From Thermococcus sp. 4557 (lineage in GTDB: Archaea > Methanobacteriota_B > Thermococci > Thermococcales > Thermococcaceae): 64,000 nucleotides of DNA. Each line of letters starts with the position of its first letter. Positions within the stretch are counted from its first letter, which is position 1. The DNA lies in NCBI RefSeq assembly GCF_000221185.1, contig NC_015865.1, positions 558,001 to 622,000 of the forward strand. The letters run 5' to 3'. The translations under genes and the position numbers were made by a program. Below the pieces are notes generated by a model. That model worked only from the letters and a program-made list of their open reading frames with translations, was not told the origin of the DNA and did no database searches. This document shows positions 1 to 7,455 of the stretch, piece by piece.

Positions 1-77
1 CCGAGAACAGGGGCTACCACGAGTTCGAGTTCCACCTGAAGCTCAGCAGGAAGCTGATGGAAATAATGGGGGGATAA
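1..77 (+). CDS. C-terminal end of an unidentified protein (partial)
   Basis: Reading from base 3 gives an open frame of 24 codons ending in TAA at 75-77. The visible tail is charged (ENRGYHEFEF, then HLKLSRKLMEIMGG). The rest of the gene lies upstream of the window, so no function can be given. Its stop abuts the stop of the convergent membrane-protein gene, which supports both ends being real. Confidence 0.6.
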   Translation, partial: ENRGYHEFEFHLKLSRKLMEIMGG

Positions 78-365
78 CTAAGCCCCCATCTTGAATTTAA
101 TAAAGAGGGCCGTCATCACAAGGATAAAGATAAAGAGGGCCAGTATTTCGGCGATTGCCTCATGCAGGGGCAGAAGCAGGATGGACATGGAGACGCCGAG
201 TGCAACCAGCTCTTCCCCTTCTTTGCTTTCTCCCCCGTACCTGTACTCCAGGGCGAAGGTTAGCCAGTTGAGGGCCACTATTATCAGCGGCGTTTCCCGG
301 AAATCCACGAAGAGATACAGGACTCCGAGTATAAGAAATGGAAGGGCAAGAAGGAGGCGCCTCAT
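78..365 (-). CDS. small membrane protein, unknown function
   Basis: A 95-residue protein made mostly of hydrophobic segments: one near residues 3-20, a second around 25-40, and two more between about 52 and 90, separated by a short charged loop (GGESKEGEE). It has no conserved catalytic residues that I recognise. The start ATG at 365 is preceded by a GGGTGGT ribosome site. It lies downstream of the TIP49-like gene on the same strand, about 60 bp away, and ends back to back with the partial gene at the window edge. Probably a lineage-specific integral membrane protein. Confidence 0.6.
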   Translation of the reverse strand: MRRLLLALPFLILGVLYLFVDFRETPLIIVALNWLTFALEYRYGGESKEGEELVALGVSMSILLLPLHEAIAEILALFIFILVMTALFIKFKMGA

Positions 366-425
366 AATACCACCCAGCGTGTTTTCGGTCCCCTGAATGA
401 AAGTTGGAAAAAGAGTTTAAGAGCT

Positions 426-1751
426 TTACTGAAGCATGCCCTCCAGCTTCTCCACGAACTCCATGCTCCTCCGGAGGTCCGCGAAGTACTCCTTCGCCCT
501 CTCGATGTGCTCCTTCTCCACCCTTCCGCCCCTTGCCAGGACGCTGGCCGGAGCCAGGAGCTGCACCGCGTAGCGCAGGCTGGTCTTCTCGCCGAGCTCC
601 GCGAGGTACTCTATCGCCTCCTCGCTCACCTCAATCCTCTCCTCCCTCGCGCGAATCTTGACTATCTCTCTGATTTCCTCCTTCCTGTAGGGCTCGGTGT
701 TGATTATGAGCAGCCTGTCGAGCATGTCGATGGGTATCCCGTGCGGGGCTTCGAGGTCGGTGCCCCTTATCTTCGTCCTTCCGCGGTTCGTCGCGAGGAT
801 GAGAATCGGCGCCAGCTCGCTCTCCATCGCCCTCGCGAGGAAGGAGAACGCCTCGATGTCGAGCATGTGGACCTCGTCTATGAAGAGAACCCCCGGCACG
901 AGGCTGGCCTTCCCTTCCTCGATCCACTTCTTGACGGTCTCATCAACGCGCCCCCTTATCTCGTCGCTTATCTCCGCCCCAGTGCTGAAGAGCAGGCCGA
1001 AGATGTTGCCCCTTGCATTGGCAACGTCGAGGTCGTGGAGAGTGACGGTGTAGGTGAACTCCTTGATCTTGAGAACCGGTCCGCTCGGTAGGTTCACCTT
1101 GCGCTTGAAGAACAGCCCCTCTTCCTCCTTCGTTGTGCCTATCTTCGAAATCCTGCCGGTCTCGGCGTCAATCTGTATGACGTCGCCCTCCTCAACGCCC
1201 ATCTCCATGAGCTGATAGGCTATCTCCCTGCCGGCCCTGATGGTCTTCTGGTCATCCTTGGTGCGGAGGGTTATGACGACGCTCTCGGGGATCTCGACGT
1301 AGGGGTTGAACGGATGCCTGGTGCGGTTTATGCTTATCTCCCTGACCTCGCCCTCGTAGACCTTCCTCTCCTCGCTTATCCTAACGCCTATCGCCCTCCT
1401 GAGGGCCTCCTTCAGGAACTCGGTCTTCTTGACCTCGGCGGAATAAATCTCACTGCCCGCTATCTGGACGAAGGGCACGTCCTCACCGAGTTCCCTCGCT
1501 ATGCCCATAGCTATGGCCGTTTTACCGCTTCCCGTCGGGCCGACGAGAAGGATTCCCTTTCCGGCGAGCTTGCCGCGCTTGATGAGTTCAACCGCTATTC
1601 CCGCCGCTTCCCTAGCCTTAACCTGTCCGACCATTCCGTCGGCCATGAACTTCGCCTTTCCATTCTCGTCGAGACCAAGGCCCTTGATGTGAGAGTGGCT
1701 TCCAATCCTCTCGAAGCTCCTCGGTGCGGTCACTTCCTCTATAACTGGCAT
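426..1751 (-). CDS. TIP49/RuvB-like AAA+ ATPase
   Basis: A 441-residue archaeal member of the RuvBL/TIP49 family, AAA+ ATPases related to the eukaryotic RUVBL1/2 subunits of chromatin-remodelling and snoRNP-assembly complexes. The Walker A motif GPTGSGKT lies at residues 71-78 and Walker B LFIDEVH at about 289-295. Between them is the long insert (about 120-250) that marks TIP49 against bacterial RuvB and forms an OB-fold domain in the family. The start at 1751 follows a GGTGGGG ribosome site. A TATA-like TTTTTAAATC lies near 1796-1805, some 25 bp before the expected transcript start. Its role in archaea is unsettled; the neighbouring C/D guide RNA candidate is notable because eukaryotic TIP49 helps assemble C/D snoRNPs. 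Confidence 0.93.
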   Translation of the reverse strand: MPVIEEVTAPRSFERIGSHSHIKGLGLDENGKAKFMADGMVGQVKAREAAGIAVELIKRGKLAGKGILLVGPTGSGKTAIAMGIARELGEDVPFVQIAGSEIYSAEVKKTEFLKEALRRAIGVRISEERKVYEGEVREISINRTRHPFNPYVEIPESVVITLRTKDDQKTIRAGREIAYQLMEMGVEEGDVIQIDAETGRISKIGTTKEEEGLFFKRKVNLPSGPVLKIKEFTYTVTLHDLDVANARGNIFGLLFSTGAEISDEIRGRVDETVKKWIEEGKASLVPGVLFIDEVHMLDIEAFSFLARAMESELAPILILATNRGRTKIRGTDLEAPHGIPIDMLDRLLIINTEPYRKEEIREIVKIRAREERIEVSEEAIEYLAELGEKTSLRYAVQLLAPASVLARGGRVEKEHIERAKEYFADLRRSMEFVEKLEGMLQ

Positions 1752-1815
1752 GGCCCCACCCCCTTAATCTTTCCGGGGGTTACTAAAAGAGGGGAGATTT
1801 AAAAATTTGACGGCA

Positions 1816-1874
1816 CGGCTCAGGCCGTCGATCCCGGGCATCGTTCACCCCAAAGGCCAATGTCATCATCGCCG
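1816..1874 (-). ncRNA. putative C/D box guide sRNA
   Basis: On the minus strand a box C ATGATGA (1863-1869) and a box D CTGA (1820-1823) are 50 nt apart end to end. They are flanked by a complementary terminal stem, CGGC at 1871-1874 with GCCG at 1816-1819, which is the layout of archaeal C/D sRNAs guiding 2'-O-methylation. Internal boxes are weak: GTGA as D' followed by ACGATG as C'. A TATA-like TTTTTAAG on the minus strand at 1894-1901 would start transcription within a few bases of the stem. The stretch is intergenic between queE and the TIP49 gene. The rRNA or tRNA target was not determined. Confidence 0.62.
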
Positions 1875-1906
1875 GAAAAAGTTATGACGGACCCTTAAAA
1901 ACCCTC

Positions 1907-2668
1907 TCAAAGCACGTGGAGGTACTTATGAACCTGGAAGCTCAGGCCGACGTTCTTCCGCCCCATGATGAGCGAAGCCTCGCGGTAGAGCTCCATGAGC
2001 CTCTCCTGGCTTATCTCAATCGGCTCCCTCGGCTGGATTACGAGTGGGGCCAGGCCCGTCAGCAGCTCCGCGTACCAGCGGACGTTCTCGATTTTTGTCT
2101 CCGACGTAACGACGAGCTTGGCGTAAACTCTGGCCCCAGCTTCCTTCAGAATCCTTATGCTCTCCACCTCGCGGAGAACCAATGACCTCCAGTCGTCAGT
2201 CGCTTTAGCGGTCTCGTCCTTTATGTCAACGCTCGCGTAATCGGTGAGCGGGGCGACCTTCCTTATGAGCTCAGGAAGGCCGCCGTGGGTTTCAAGGAAG
2301 TTGTCGAAGCCGAGGCTCTCCATCTCCTCCATGAGGGCTTTGAGCGGTTTTGTCTGGAGCGTCGGCTCGCCGCCGGTGTAGCTTACCGAGTGTATATCGC
2401 CGGTATCGAGGCGCAGGATGGCATCAACGACGTCGCCGAGCTCCGCTGGATTAGGTCGGTACTCGAACTTCCCGGTGAACGGCTCCACCTCATAGCGCCA
2501 GCGTGAAACCCGGGAGGCGTCTATGTACTCCCTGGAGTCGCACCAGACGCAGTTAAGGTCGCAGCCGGCGAAGCGGACGAAAATCTGCCTCCTGCCGAAG
2601 GCAGAGCCCTCGACGCTTCCCCCCTCCCCCTGCCAGCTGTTGAAGACTTCGGCCATTACGAGCTTCAT
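1907..2668 (-). CDS. queE: 7-carboxy-7-deazaguanine synthase QueE (radical SAM)
   Basis: QueE converts 6-carboxytetrahydropterin to 7-carboxy-7-deazaguanine, the step leading to archaeosine in archaeal tRNA. The 253-residue protein has the QueE N-terminus (FNSWQGEGG...GRRQIFVRFAGC), the radical SAM cluster motif CX3CX2C at Cys36, Cys40 and Cys43, and the TGGEPTLQ motif near residue 100. I chose ATG 2668 over GTG 2677 because it lies at a proper distance from GGGTAGTG. It is a stand-alone gene ending just before the putative C/D sRNA promoter. Confidence 0.92.
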   Translation of the reverse strand: MKLVMAEVFNSWQGEGGSVEGSAFGRRQIFVRFAGCDLNCVWCDSREYIDASRVSRWRYEVEPFTGKFEYRPNPAELGDVVDAILRLDTGDIHSVSYTGGEPTLQTKPLKALMEEMESLGFDNFLETHGGLPELIRKVAPLTDYASVDIKDETAKATDDWRSLVLREVESIRILKEAGARVYAKLVVTSETKIENVRWYAELLTGLAPLVIQPREPIEISQERLMELYREASLIMGRKNVGLSFQVHKYLHVL

Positions 2669-2707
2669 GTCAGACACTACCCAGGGACAGTTTTAAGGAT
2701 TTGGCTC

Positions 2708-3031
2708 TCAGTCACCCACTTGGAGTTGACCTTTAACGCTCCTCAGGATTTCTCCGATGCATGGAACATCGGTCCGCGTTCGGTAGTACTTCCTCACTAT
2801 CATGCGCTTTTCGTCCAGTTCTACCCGATACTCAAGGAGTCCCGCGTTCAGGAGTTTTCTGAGGTGCGAGATGAGCAGGGGCTTCGATATTCCCAGCGCC
2901 TCCCTGAGTTCCCTACTGGTTTTCTCTTCCTCCATGCACAGCACCAGTATCCTGAGCCGGGTTGGACTCGAGAGGGCCTTGAACGTCTCGGAAAGCCTCT
3001 GGATGTCCCCGTCAACGTCCCTCTCATACAT
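2708..3031 (-). CDS. ArsR-family winged-helix transcriptional regulator
   Basis: A 107-residue regulator with the ArsR-type winged helix over residues 10-75 (FKALSSPTRLRIL..., TSRELREALGISKPLLISHLRKL), followed by a beta wing with VELDEKRMIVRKYYR. It has no cysteine pair of the classic metal-sensing ArsR site; the single pair of cysteines (LCMEEE and PCIGE) is far apart, so the signal is unknown. The start ATG 3031 follows GGAGTGATGG. It is the second gene of a two-gene transcript, only 7 bp after the membrane-protein gene, and the palindrome at the shared promoter is its likely operator. Confidence 0.85.
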   Translation of the reverse strand: MYERDVDGDIQRLSETFKALSSPTRLRILVLCMEEEKTSRELREALGISKPLLISHLRKLLNAGLLEYRVELDEKRMIVRKYYRTRTDVPCIGEILRSVKGQLQVGD

Positions 3032-3038
3032 CAGTCCA

Positions 3039-3257
3039 TCACTCCTTGAGTTCCTCCCTGAGTTCCCGAATCTCTTCCCTGAGGAGCCTTATCTCCTCAA
3101 GCAGGGCGGACATAGAATCCTCCATGCCAGGGTTTGCAGGCTTTGAGGTCTCCGAGGAGCCGGAACAGCGGACTATGAGGAAAACTATCCCCGCCACAAC
3201 GGCCAAGAGCAGGAGCCAGCCCAGGAATTCGGTTCCCGGGGGCATAGGCGCGGGCAT
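3039..3257 (-). CDS. small single-pass membrane protein with coiled-coil tail
   Basis: A 72-residue protein with a hydrophobic segment at about 10-30 (LGWLLLLAVVAGIVFLIV), one cysteine, a short linker, and a charged heptad-like C-terminus (MSALLEEIRLLREEIREL...) that should form a coiled coil in the cytoplasm or at the surface. A strong GGAGG ribosome site lies before ATG 3257. It is the promoter-proximal gene of the operon with the ArsR regulator. The combination suggests an envelope or signalling partner controlled by that regulator, but the function is not known. Confidence 0.7.
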   Translation of the reverse strand: MPAPMPPGTEFLGWLLLLAVVAGIVFLIVRCSGSSETSKPANPGMEDSMSALLEEIRLLREEIRELREELKE

Positions 3258-3305
3258 CTTTCATTCCTCCTTTCGGTTTTCATTACAGTCAACATTAATT
3301 CTACC

Positions 3306-3336
3306 GGGTAAACATTTGTTTACCCTATATATAAAC
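3306..3336. promoter_or_regulatory. promoter with palindromic operator for the membrane protein-ArsR operon
   Basis: A perfect inverted repeat GGGTAAAC-ATTT-GTTTACCC fills 3306-3325. It directly abuts an A/T-rich TATA element (GTTTATATATA on the minus strand, 3326-3336). For transcription leftward the palindrome would cover the start-site region, about 50-70 bp before ATG 3257, which is the position of a repressor operator. The downstream ArsR-family gene is the obvious candidate regulator. Confidence 0.65.
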
Positions 3337-3375
3337 ATTTCCATTGGGTCCATTGAGAAGAGATGAGACAAGGAT

Positions 3376-3627
3376 TCAGAGCTCGACGCCCTTCACGTGC
3401 TCGCTCACGTAGCCCTCGAGAATCTCCACCCTTACACTCCTGTCCTCGCCGGTCATATCGGCCATAAGCTGAACTCCCCTCGCGTAGTCCCAGAGGCGCC
3501 TCTTTGCCCCGTCCGTGACCCTCTCCGCCATGATGATTATCTCCCTCTCGTCGGGCCTCTCGCTCACGATCTCGATGACCTTTCTAGCGTCCTCCTCGGT
3601 GAAGATTCCTCTCTTCTTGAAAAGCAC
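3376..3627 (-). CDS. conserved hypothetical protein, about 83 aa
   Basis: A short, charged, soluble protein (VLFKKRGIFTEEDARKVIEIV..., ending SEHVKGVEL). It looks mixed alpha/beta, with alternating helices and a strand EIIIMAERV. I chose GTG 3627 because GGAGGTG lies 7 bases before it; GTG 3633 and 3636 are alternatives. It does not match a family I can name. It is transcribed in the same direction as the next upstream gene with a gap of about 50 bp that contains an A/T-rich element, so it may have its own promoter. Confidence 0.6.
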   Translation of the reverse strand: MLFKKRGIFTEEDARKVIEIVSERPDEREIIIMAERVTDGAKRRLWDYARGVQLMADMTGEDRSVRVEILEGYVSEHVKGVEL

Positions 3628-3680
3628 GACCACCACCTCCAGCTTTAATTAAATAATCCCGTAATTCGGTGATTACATAA

Positions 3681-4181
3681 TCAGAGGTATCTCATCAGCA
3701 GTTCAACGGCTTCCTCGAATATCTCCCTGTCCCTCCCATCGAGAACGCTCTCCAGATAGTGAAGGTTCACAATGTTAATGATTATGTAGGCGGTGTTCCT
3801 GTCCAGGCCGAGGTCGTAGGCTTCGTAGTAGACGATTTCCCTGCCCAGGGCGTCGTTGAGCATCTCCACGAAGTAGGCGATGTCCTCCACGCGGAGCTCG
3901 TCCCACTTGCTCTCCATCTCGTCGAAGTAGCGCTCCATAACTCTGAGCGTTTCAAGGTCAACCTTCAACGTTCCCTCAAAGTAGGGGAACTCGCCCACAC
4001 GGAAAATCTTGACGCCCTCCTCGTCCTGAACGCCTATGTAGTCCCACAGGAGAACGCCTTCAACTGGATTGTGGCCGTATTTGCTCGCCAGATAGGAGAA
4101 GCGCTCCATTATCTCGGTCATGTCATCGAGAAACTCCTCTTCGTCGCGGAAGTGTATTATCTTGCTTATCGTTCCGGCCAT
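3681..4181 (-). CDS. conserved hypothetical protein, about 166 aa
   Basis: A soluble acidic protein of about 166 residues starting MAGTISKIIHFRDEEEF. It is predicted to be mainly helical, with many aromatic residues (YFVEMLNDALGREIVYYEAY, then a final helix ending LLMRYL). I prefer ATG 4181 to GTG 4190 because GGTGC is spaced correctly for it. No catalytic motif is visible and I do not recognise the family. It is the last gene before the 600-bp intergenic repeat region. Confidence 0.6.
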   Translation of the reverse strand: MAGTISKIIHFRDEEEFLDDMTEIMERFSYLASKYGHNPVEGVLLWDYIGVQDEEGVKIFRVGEFPYFEGTLKVDLETLRVMERYFDEMESKWDELRVEDIAYFVEMLNDALGREIVYYEAYDLGLDRNTAYIIINIVNLHYLESVLDGRDREIFEEAVELLMRYL

Positions 4182-4214
4182 GTTCTGCACCTATGGGTGA
4201 GTTGGCCCAACCGT

Positions 4215-4700
4215 TATAAGGTTTTGTGCATAGGAAGAACTGCCCGACGAGTATTGGGTTGCGATGACGTCGGGACCCCCAGGGGGGCGACATCTTCACT
4301 GCCCCCCTTACAAACTTTTCTGGTGAAAAGTTTGATCAAATAATTCTGACTGTTCATGAGGCGGGTTTTATAGTCTGTGCACTTTAAGGCAGGTAAGTTT
4401 TGTTGTTGGTTTGTTTTACAATTACGATTTAACAGTGGTTCACTCTCAAGAAAGGCGTCCGTTGGACGCCAGAATGGGAGTGAACCCTTGTAAAAAGTCC
4501 AGCTTAATGTTAAACATCCTTTTCCTATAGCAAATTTTAGAGCGCACGCATTATCCTCTGCCAGTTCGACAGGAAAAGAACTTTTTGGTGAAACTTTGCC
4601 CGGCAAAGTTTCAACGCTCAGATAAATTTTATAAGGGAATCTCCTATCAACCGGCGGGTTTAAAGGAACCGCGAACTTTGATGAAACTTTGCCATGCAAA
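4215..4700. repeat. intergenic inverted-repeat-rich element without a convincing gene
   Basis: About 600 bp separate the hypothetical gene ending at 4181 from the L37Ae gene. The stretch has lower GC than its surroundings and several inverted repeats: CAAACTTTTCTGG-TGAAAAGTTTG near 4310-4334, TGAAACTTTGCC-CGGCAAAGTTTCA near 4589-4613, a relaxed copy near 4680-4705, and the long hairpin at 4437-4486. A 161-codon open frame runs through it on the minus strand (4214-4699), but its composition (many S, P, C, N, no domain) differs from the neighbouring genes. My recollection, unverified, is that similar frames recur in other Thermococcus genomes, which would make this a dispersed element. Confidence 0.45.
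4437..4486. repeat. long interrupted hairpin
   Basis: Outer arms GGTTCACTC (4437-4445) and GAGTGAACC (4478-4486) are perfectly complementary. Inside, after a 6/5-nt internal loop, is a second perfect stem GGCGTCC (4454-4460) with GGACGCC (4464-4470), closed by a GTT loop. A transcript of either strand would fold into one stable rod of about 50 nt. It does not match tRNA, C/D or H/ACA layouts that I can recognise. Confidence 0.6.
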
Positions 4701-4780
4701 GCTTCCGGGCAAAGGTTTATAAAACGTCCCCGGAAACACTCTCCAGTCGTGAAAACCGTTGATAATTAGGGGTGATGCTC

Positions 4781-5041
4781 ATGGGAAGGACTACTAAGGT
4801 TGGTTCAGCTGGAAGGTACGGTCCCAGGTACGGTCTCAAGATCAGGAGAAGAGTTGCCGCCGTTGAGGCCAAGATGAAGCAGAAGCACGTCTGCCCGGTC
4901 TGCGGAAGGAAGGCCGTCAGGAGGATTAGCACGGGCATATGGCAGTGCCAGAAGTGCGGCGCCACCTTCGCCGGCGGTGCCTACCTGCCGACCACTCCTG
5001 CCGGAAAGGTCGCCAAGCGTGTCACGGCCTCCAAGGCCTGA
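4781..5041 (+). CDS. rpl37ae: large-subunit ribosomal protein L37Ae (eL43)
   Basis: An 86-residue zinc-ribbon ribosomal protein of the 50S subunit. The N-terminus ([18 protein letters not shown]) and the paired CX2C motifs (CPVCGRK and [13 protein letters not shown]) are the eL43 signature. ATG 4781 is chosen over GTG 4772 and ATG 4775 because AGGGGTGAT at 4768-4775 is the ribosome site. A TATA-like TTTATAAAA precedes it near 4717. It opens the conserved L37Ae-RpoP-Brix-Pcc1 cluster; the next gene starts about 30 bp later. Confidence 0.95.
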   Translation: MGRTTKVGSAGRYGPRYGLKIRRRVAAVEAKMKQKHVCPVCGRKAVRRISTGIWQCQKCGATFAGGAYLPTTPAGKVAKRVTASKA

Positions 5042-5074
5042 CCCCTTTCCTTTGCTTAGTTTAGGGTGATAACC

Positions 5075-5224
5075 ATGGTGATGGCCGTTTACCGCTGCGC
5101 AAAATGTGGAAAGGAGGTCGAGCTCGACCTCGAAAACACCAGGGAAGTCCGCTGCCCCTACTGCGGCAGCAAGATACTCTACAAGCCCAGGCCGAGGGTG
5201 GCCAGGCGCGTAAAGGCGATCTGA
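5075..5224 (+). CDS. rpoP: DNA-directed RNA polymerase subunit P (Rpb12-like)
   Basis: A 49-residue zinc-ribbon subunit of archaeal RNA polymerase, equivalent to eukaryotic Rpb12. The protein begins MVMAVYRCAKCGKEVEL and carries the second pair as RCPYCGSKILYK, giving CX2C...CX2C. The basic tail VARRVKAI is typical. ATG 5075 is preceded by GGGTGAT; ATG 5081 is an alternative. It lies about 30 bp after L37Ae and is probably in the same transcript, linking ribosome and polymerase subunit supply. Confidence 0.95.
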   Translation: MVMAVYRCAKCGKEVELDLENTREVRCPYCGSKILYKPRPRVARRVKAI

Positions 5225-5279
5225 TTCTTTCGTTTCGAAAGCCTTTTATCGCTTAAACGAATTTTGAGTGAGGGCTATG

Positions 5280-5909
5280 ATGCTGATAACGACTTCCCAC
5301 AGACCCACGAGGAGGACGAGGAGCTTCGGCCACGACCTAGAGAAGGTCTTCCCCAACTCCCTCTACCTGACCAGGGGAAAGAAGACGGTCCAGGACCTGC
5401 TCATGGAGGCCTACGACAGGAACTACGAGAGGCTCTTGATAGTCAACGTCTGGAAGGGGAACCCGCTCAAGATGACCTTTATCAAAGTTGACCCCGAGGA
5501 CTGGGGCTACCTCGGCTACATGTACCTCCACGGCATCAAGCTCCAGCGCGAGATCGGTTTTAGGGATATAAGGCCAATACGCGAGGAGATGCCGCTTGTT
5601 GTGACCACCGCAAAGCGCGTCGGACTCGACCACGTTGCCTTTGCCCAGGTTTTCGCCGAGCTGACCGGCGGAAAGTTCGTCCCGAGAAAGGAGCGCTCGC
5701 TCCTCGGGATAGCCGACAGGTACAACACCGACGTTCTGAGCGTCATCGAGAGGCACCCACGCGGAATGGCGGTCAACTTCTACCGCCTGGACGTCAATAA
5801 GGAGAAGGCCGTTGGTCCTCTCATAAGCGTCAAGATATGGATAATGGAGGACGGGCGGAGATGGGACTACAAGGAAGCGATTCTGAAGCGTGGCCCATCG
5901 AAGGAGTGA
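5280..5909 (+). CDS. Brix-domain rRNA-processing protein (Imp4-like)
   Basis: Archaeal Brix-domain proteins are the homologues of Imp4/Rpf factors that bind pre-rRNA during ribosome assembly. The 209-residue product opens MLITTSHRPTRRTRSFGHDL, the typical Brix start, and continues through the duplicated alpha/beta fold to a basic end. ATG 5280 and ATG 5277 are both possible; GTGAGG just upstream fits 5280 better. A TATA-like CCTTTTATC near 5242 may add a promoter inside the cluster. The gene overlaps the start region of the Pcc1 gene. Confidence 0.88.
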   Translation: MLITTSHRPTRRTRSFGHDLEKVFPNSLYLTRGKKTVQDLLMEAYDRNYERLLIVNVWKGNPLKMTFIKVDPEDWGYLGYMYLHGIKLQREIGFRDIRPIREEMPLVVTTAKRVGLDHVAFAQVFAELTGGKFVPRKERSLLGIADRYNTDVLSVIERHPRGMAVNFYRLDVNKEKAVGPLISVKIWIMEDGRRWDYKEAILKRGPSKE

Positions 5910-6130
5910 TCGAGCTCTCCCTTCCCGATGAGGAGACGGCCAAGATAGTTTATGAGAGCGTCCTCTACGAGCACGAGAGCGTGCCCTATCGGAGGAGCAG
6001 AATAGAGTTCCTCCGCGAGGGGAACAGGGTAATAATCAGGTTCCTCGCCCGGGACAACTCCGCCCTGAGGGGCACGCTGAACTCCTATCTGAGATGGATT
6101 AAGGTCGCCATCGATGCCATAGAACCTTGA
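5861..6130 (+). CDS. pcc1: KEOPS complex subunit Pcc1
   Basis: Pcc1 is the dimerisation subunit of KEOPS, which makes the t6A37 modification of ANN-decoding tRNAs with Kae1, Bud32 and Cgi121. The conserved core runs from VIELSLPDEETAKIVYESV to the hallmark SALRGTLNSYLRWIKVAIDAI. The start is uncertain. GTG 5906 overlaps the Brix stop (GTGA) but would trim the first strand slightly, so I give ATG 5861, which overlaps the Brix gene by about 49 bp. The family is about 80 residues, between these two choices. Confidence 0.88.
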   Translation: MGLQGSDSEAWPIEGVIELSLPDEETAKIVYESVLYEHESVPYRRSRIEFLREGNRVIIRFLARDNSALRGTLNSYLRWIKVAIDAIEP

Positions 6131-6231
6131 TTCTAGACGACCTTGATGGTTGAATTTTCCTGCAGCCGAGGGGCAGGTTTATATAATTCCAAAGCGCAGA
6201 TTGAATTAGTACAGACGATGAAGGTGTCAAC

Positions 6232-7017
6232 ATGAAGTTTAGCAAAAACTTCGAACTCCCAGTGTTTTTCCTGTTGACGTTCGCTTGGTCGTGGGGCTTC
6301 TGGAGTTTGGGAGGATACACCAAAATAGCCCTCCTTCTGGCACCTTTCGGACCCACACTCATGGCTTTCCTCCTCACATACCTCACGTCCGGAAAAGGAG
6401 GCGTAAAGGACCTTCTGAGAAAGGGTCTTAGTCTCAAATTTCCCAAGGTTTGGCTGATCCCGGCACTCCTCCTGATGCCGGCCATAATCGGGCTGTCGCT
6501 GTTGATTGCAGTTATGAGTGGAGAGCCCCTTCCCGAGACGCCACTTACTGGGAATCCCCTAACGCTTATTGCGGCGTTTTTCTATATCCTAGTCCTGGGA
6601 GGCCCCCTTGCGGAGGAGTTCGGGTGGAGAGGCTTTGCCCTCGGGAGACTGCAGACAAAGTACAGCGCTCTTGTGGCGAGTCTGATTCTAGGGGTGATAT
6701 GGGGACTGTGGCATCTTCCATTATTCTACGCCGCCAATGAACTATACAAGAACGTTCCTTTCCCAGGCTTCGTCGCGGGGACAATCCTCTTTTCAATGCT
6801 CTTCACATGGATATTCAACAACACCAACGGAAGCGTTTTGACCGCAATACTGCTCCACACCAGTGGGAACTGGGGCCACTTCGCCTTTCCAATAACGGCA
6901 ACCCAGTGGGGAAGCCTGTACTCCTTGATAATAAACTTCGCCGTGGTTCTTGTGATCCTCGCGGTGGGGGGAACGAAAAGCATGAAGCGAGAATCTACCC
7001 CTAGCGCAGGCCCATAA
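6232..7017 (+). CDS. CPBP-family intramembrane metalloprotease (CAAX protease-like)
   Basis: A 261-residue polytopic membrane protein of the CPBP/Abi family, glutamic intramembrane proteases related to Rce1 CAAX proteases. The motifs are in order: EEFGWRG at 128-134 (EExxxR), WGLWHLPLF around 157-165, and HTSGNW near 209. About eight hydrophobic segments surround them. It has its own promoter, TATA TTTATATAA at 6178-6186, and a GGTGT ribosome site. The substrate is unknown. The gene separates Pcc1 from prefoldin beta in an otherwise conserved cluster and looks like an insertion. Confidence 0.88.
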   Translation: MKFSKNFELPVFFLLTFAWSWGFWSLGGYTKIALLLAPFGPTLMAFLLTYLTSGKGGVKDLLRKGLSLKFPKVWLIPALLLMPAIIGLSLLIAVMSGEPLPETPLTGNPLTLIAAFFYILVLGGPLAEEFGWRGFALGRLQTKYSALVASLILGVIWGLWHLPLFYAANELYKNVPFPGFVAGTILFSMLFTWIFNNTNGSVLTAILLHTSGNWGHFAFPITATQWGSLYSLIINFAVVLVILAVGGTKSMKRESTPSAGP

Positions 7018-7075
7018 CCTTCTTAAACTCCCCCCCTTATTCTAACCCGGCATTACGATTACGGAGGTGTGTGTC

Positions 7076-7426
7076 ATGCAGAACATTCCGCCCCAGGTTC
7101 AGGCCATGCTCGGCCAGCTTGAGAGCTACCAGCAGCAGCTCCAGCTCGTCATCCAGCAGAAGCAGAAAGTTCAGCTCGAGCTCACCGAGGCAAAGAAGGC
7201 CCTGGAAGAGCTTGAGAAGGTCGAGGATGGAACGGTTATCTATAAGACCGTCGGAACGCTCATCGTCAAGACCGACAAGGCCAAGGCCGTCGAGGAGCTG
7301 AAGGAGAAGGTCGAGACCCTTGAGGTCCGCCTGAACGCCCTCGAGAGGCAGGAGAAGAAGCTCAACGAGAAGCTCAAGGAGCTCACCACGAAGATACAGT
7401 CCGCCCTCAGGCCCACAGCGGGCTGA
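7076..7426 (+). CDS. pfdB: prefoldin beta subunit
   Basis: Prefoldin is the hexameric (two alpha, four beta) jellyfish-shaped chaperone that passes unfolded proteins to the thermosome. The 116-residue product shows the beta-subunit plan: N-terminal coiled coil (IPPQVQAMLGQLESYQQQL to about 50), a short beta hairpin (GTVIYKTVGTLIVKT), and a second coiled coil ending KIQSALRP. ATG 7076 is set by GGAGGTGT at 7063-7070; an in-frame GTG upstream lies within the ribosome site. It is followed 30 bp later by the DUF3194 gene. Confidence 0.95.
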   Translation: MQNIPPQVQAMLGQLESYQQQLQLVIQQKQKVQLELTEAKKALEELEKVEDGTVIYKTVGTLIVKTDKAKAVEELKEKVETLEVRLNALERQEKKLNEKLKELTTKIQSALRPTAG

Positions 7427-7455
7427 CCTCTTCTCTTTCATTTGGGGTGGTAGCG

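Noticed and set aside
4261-4360. Possible C/D box RNA near GCGATGACG...CTGA
   Set aside because: The box C is off consensus, no terminal stem is present, and the CTGA distance (about 85 nt) is too long for an archaeal guide RNA.
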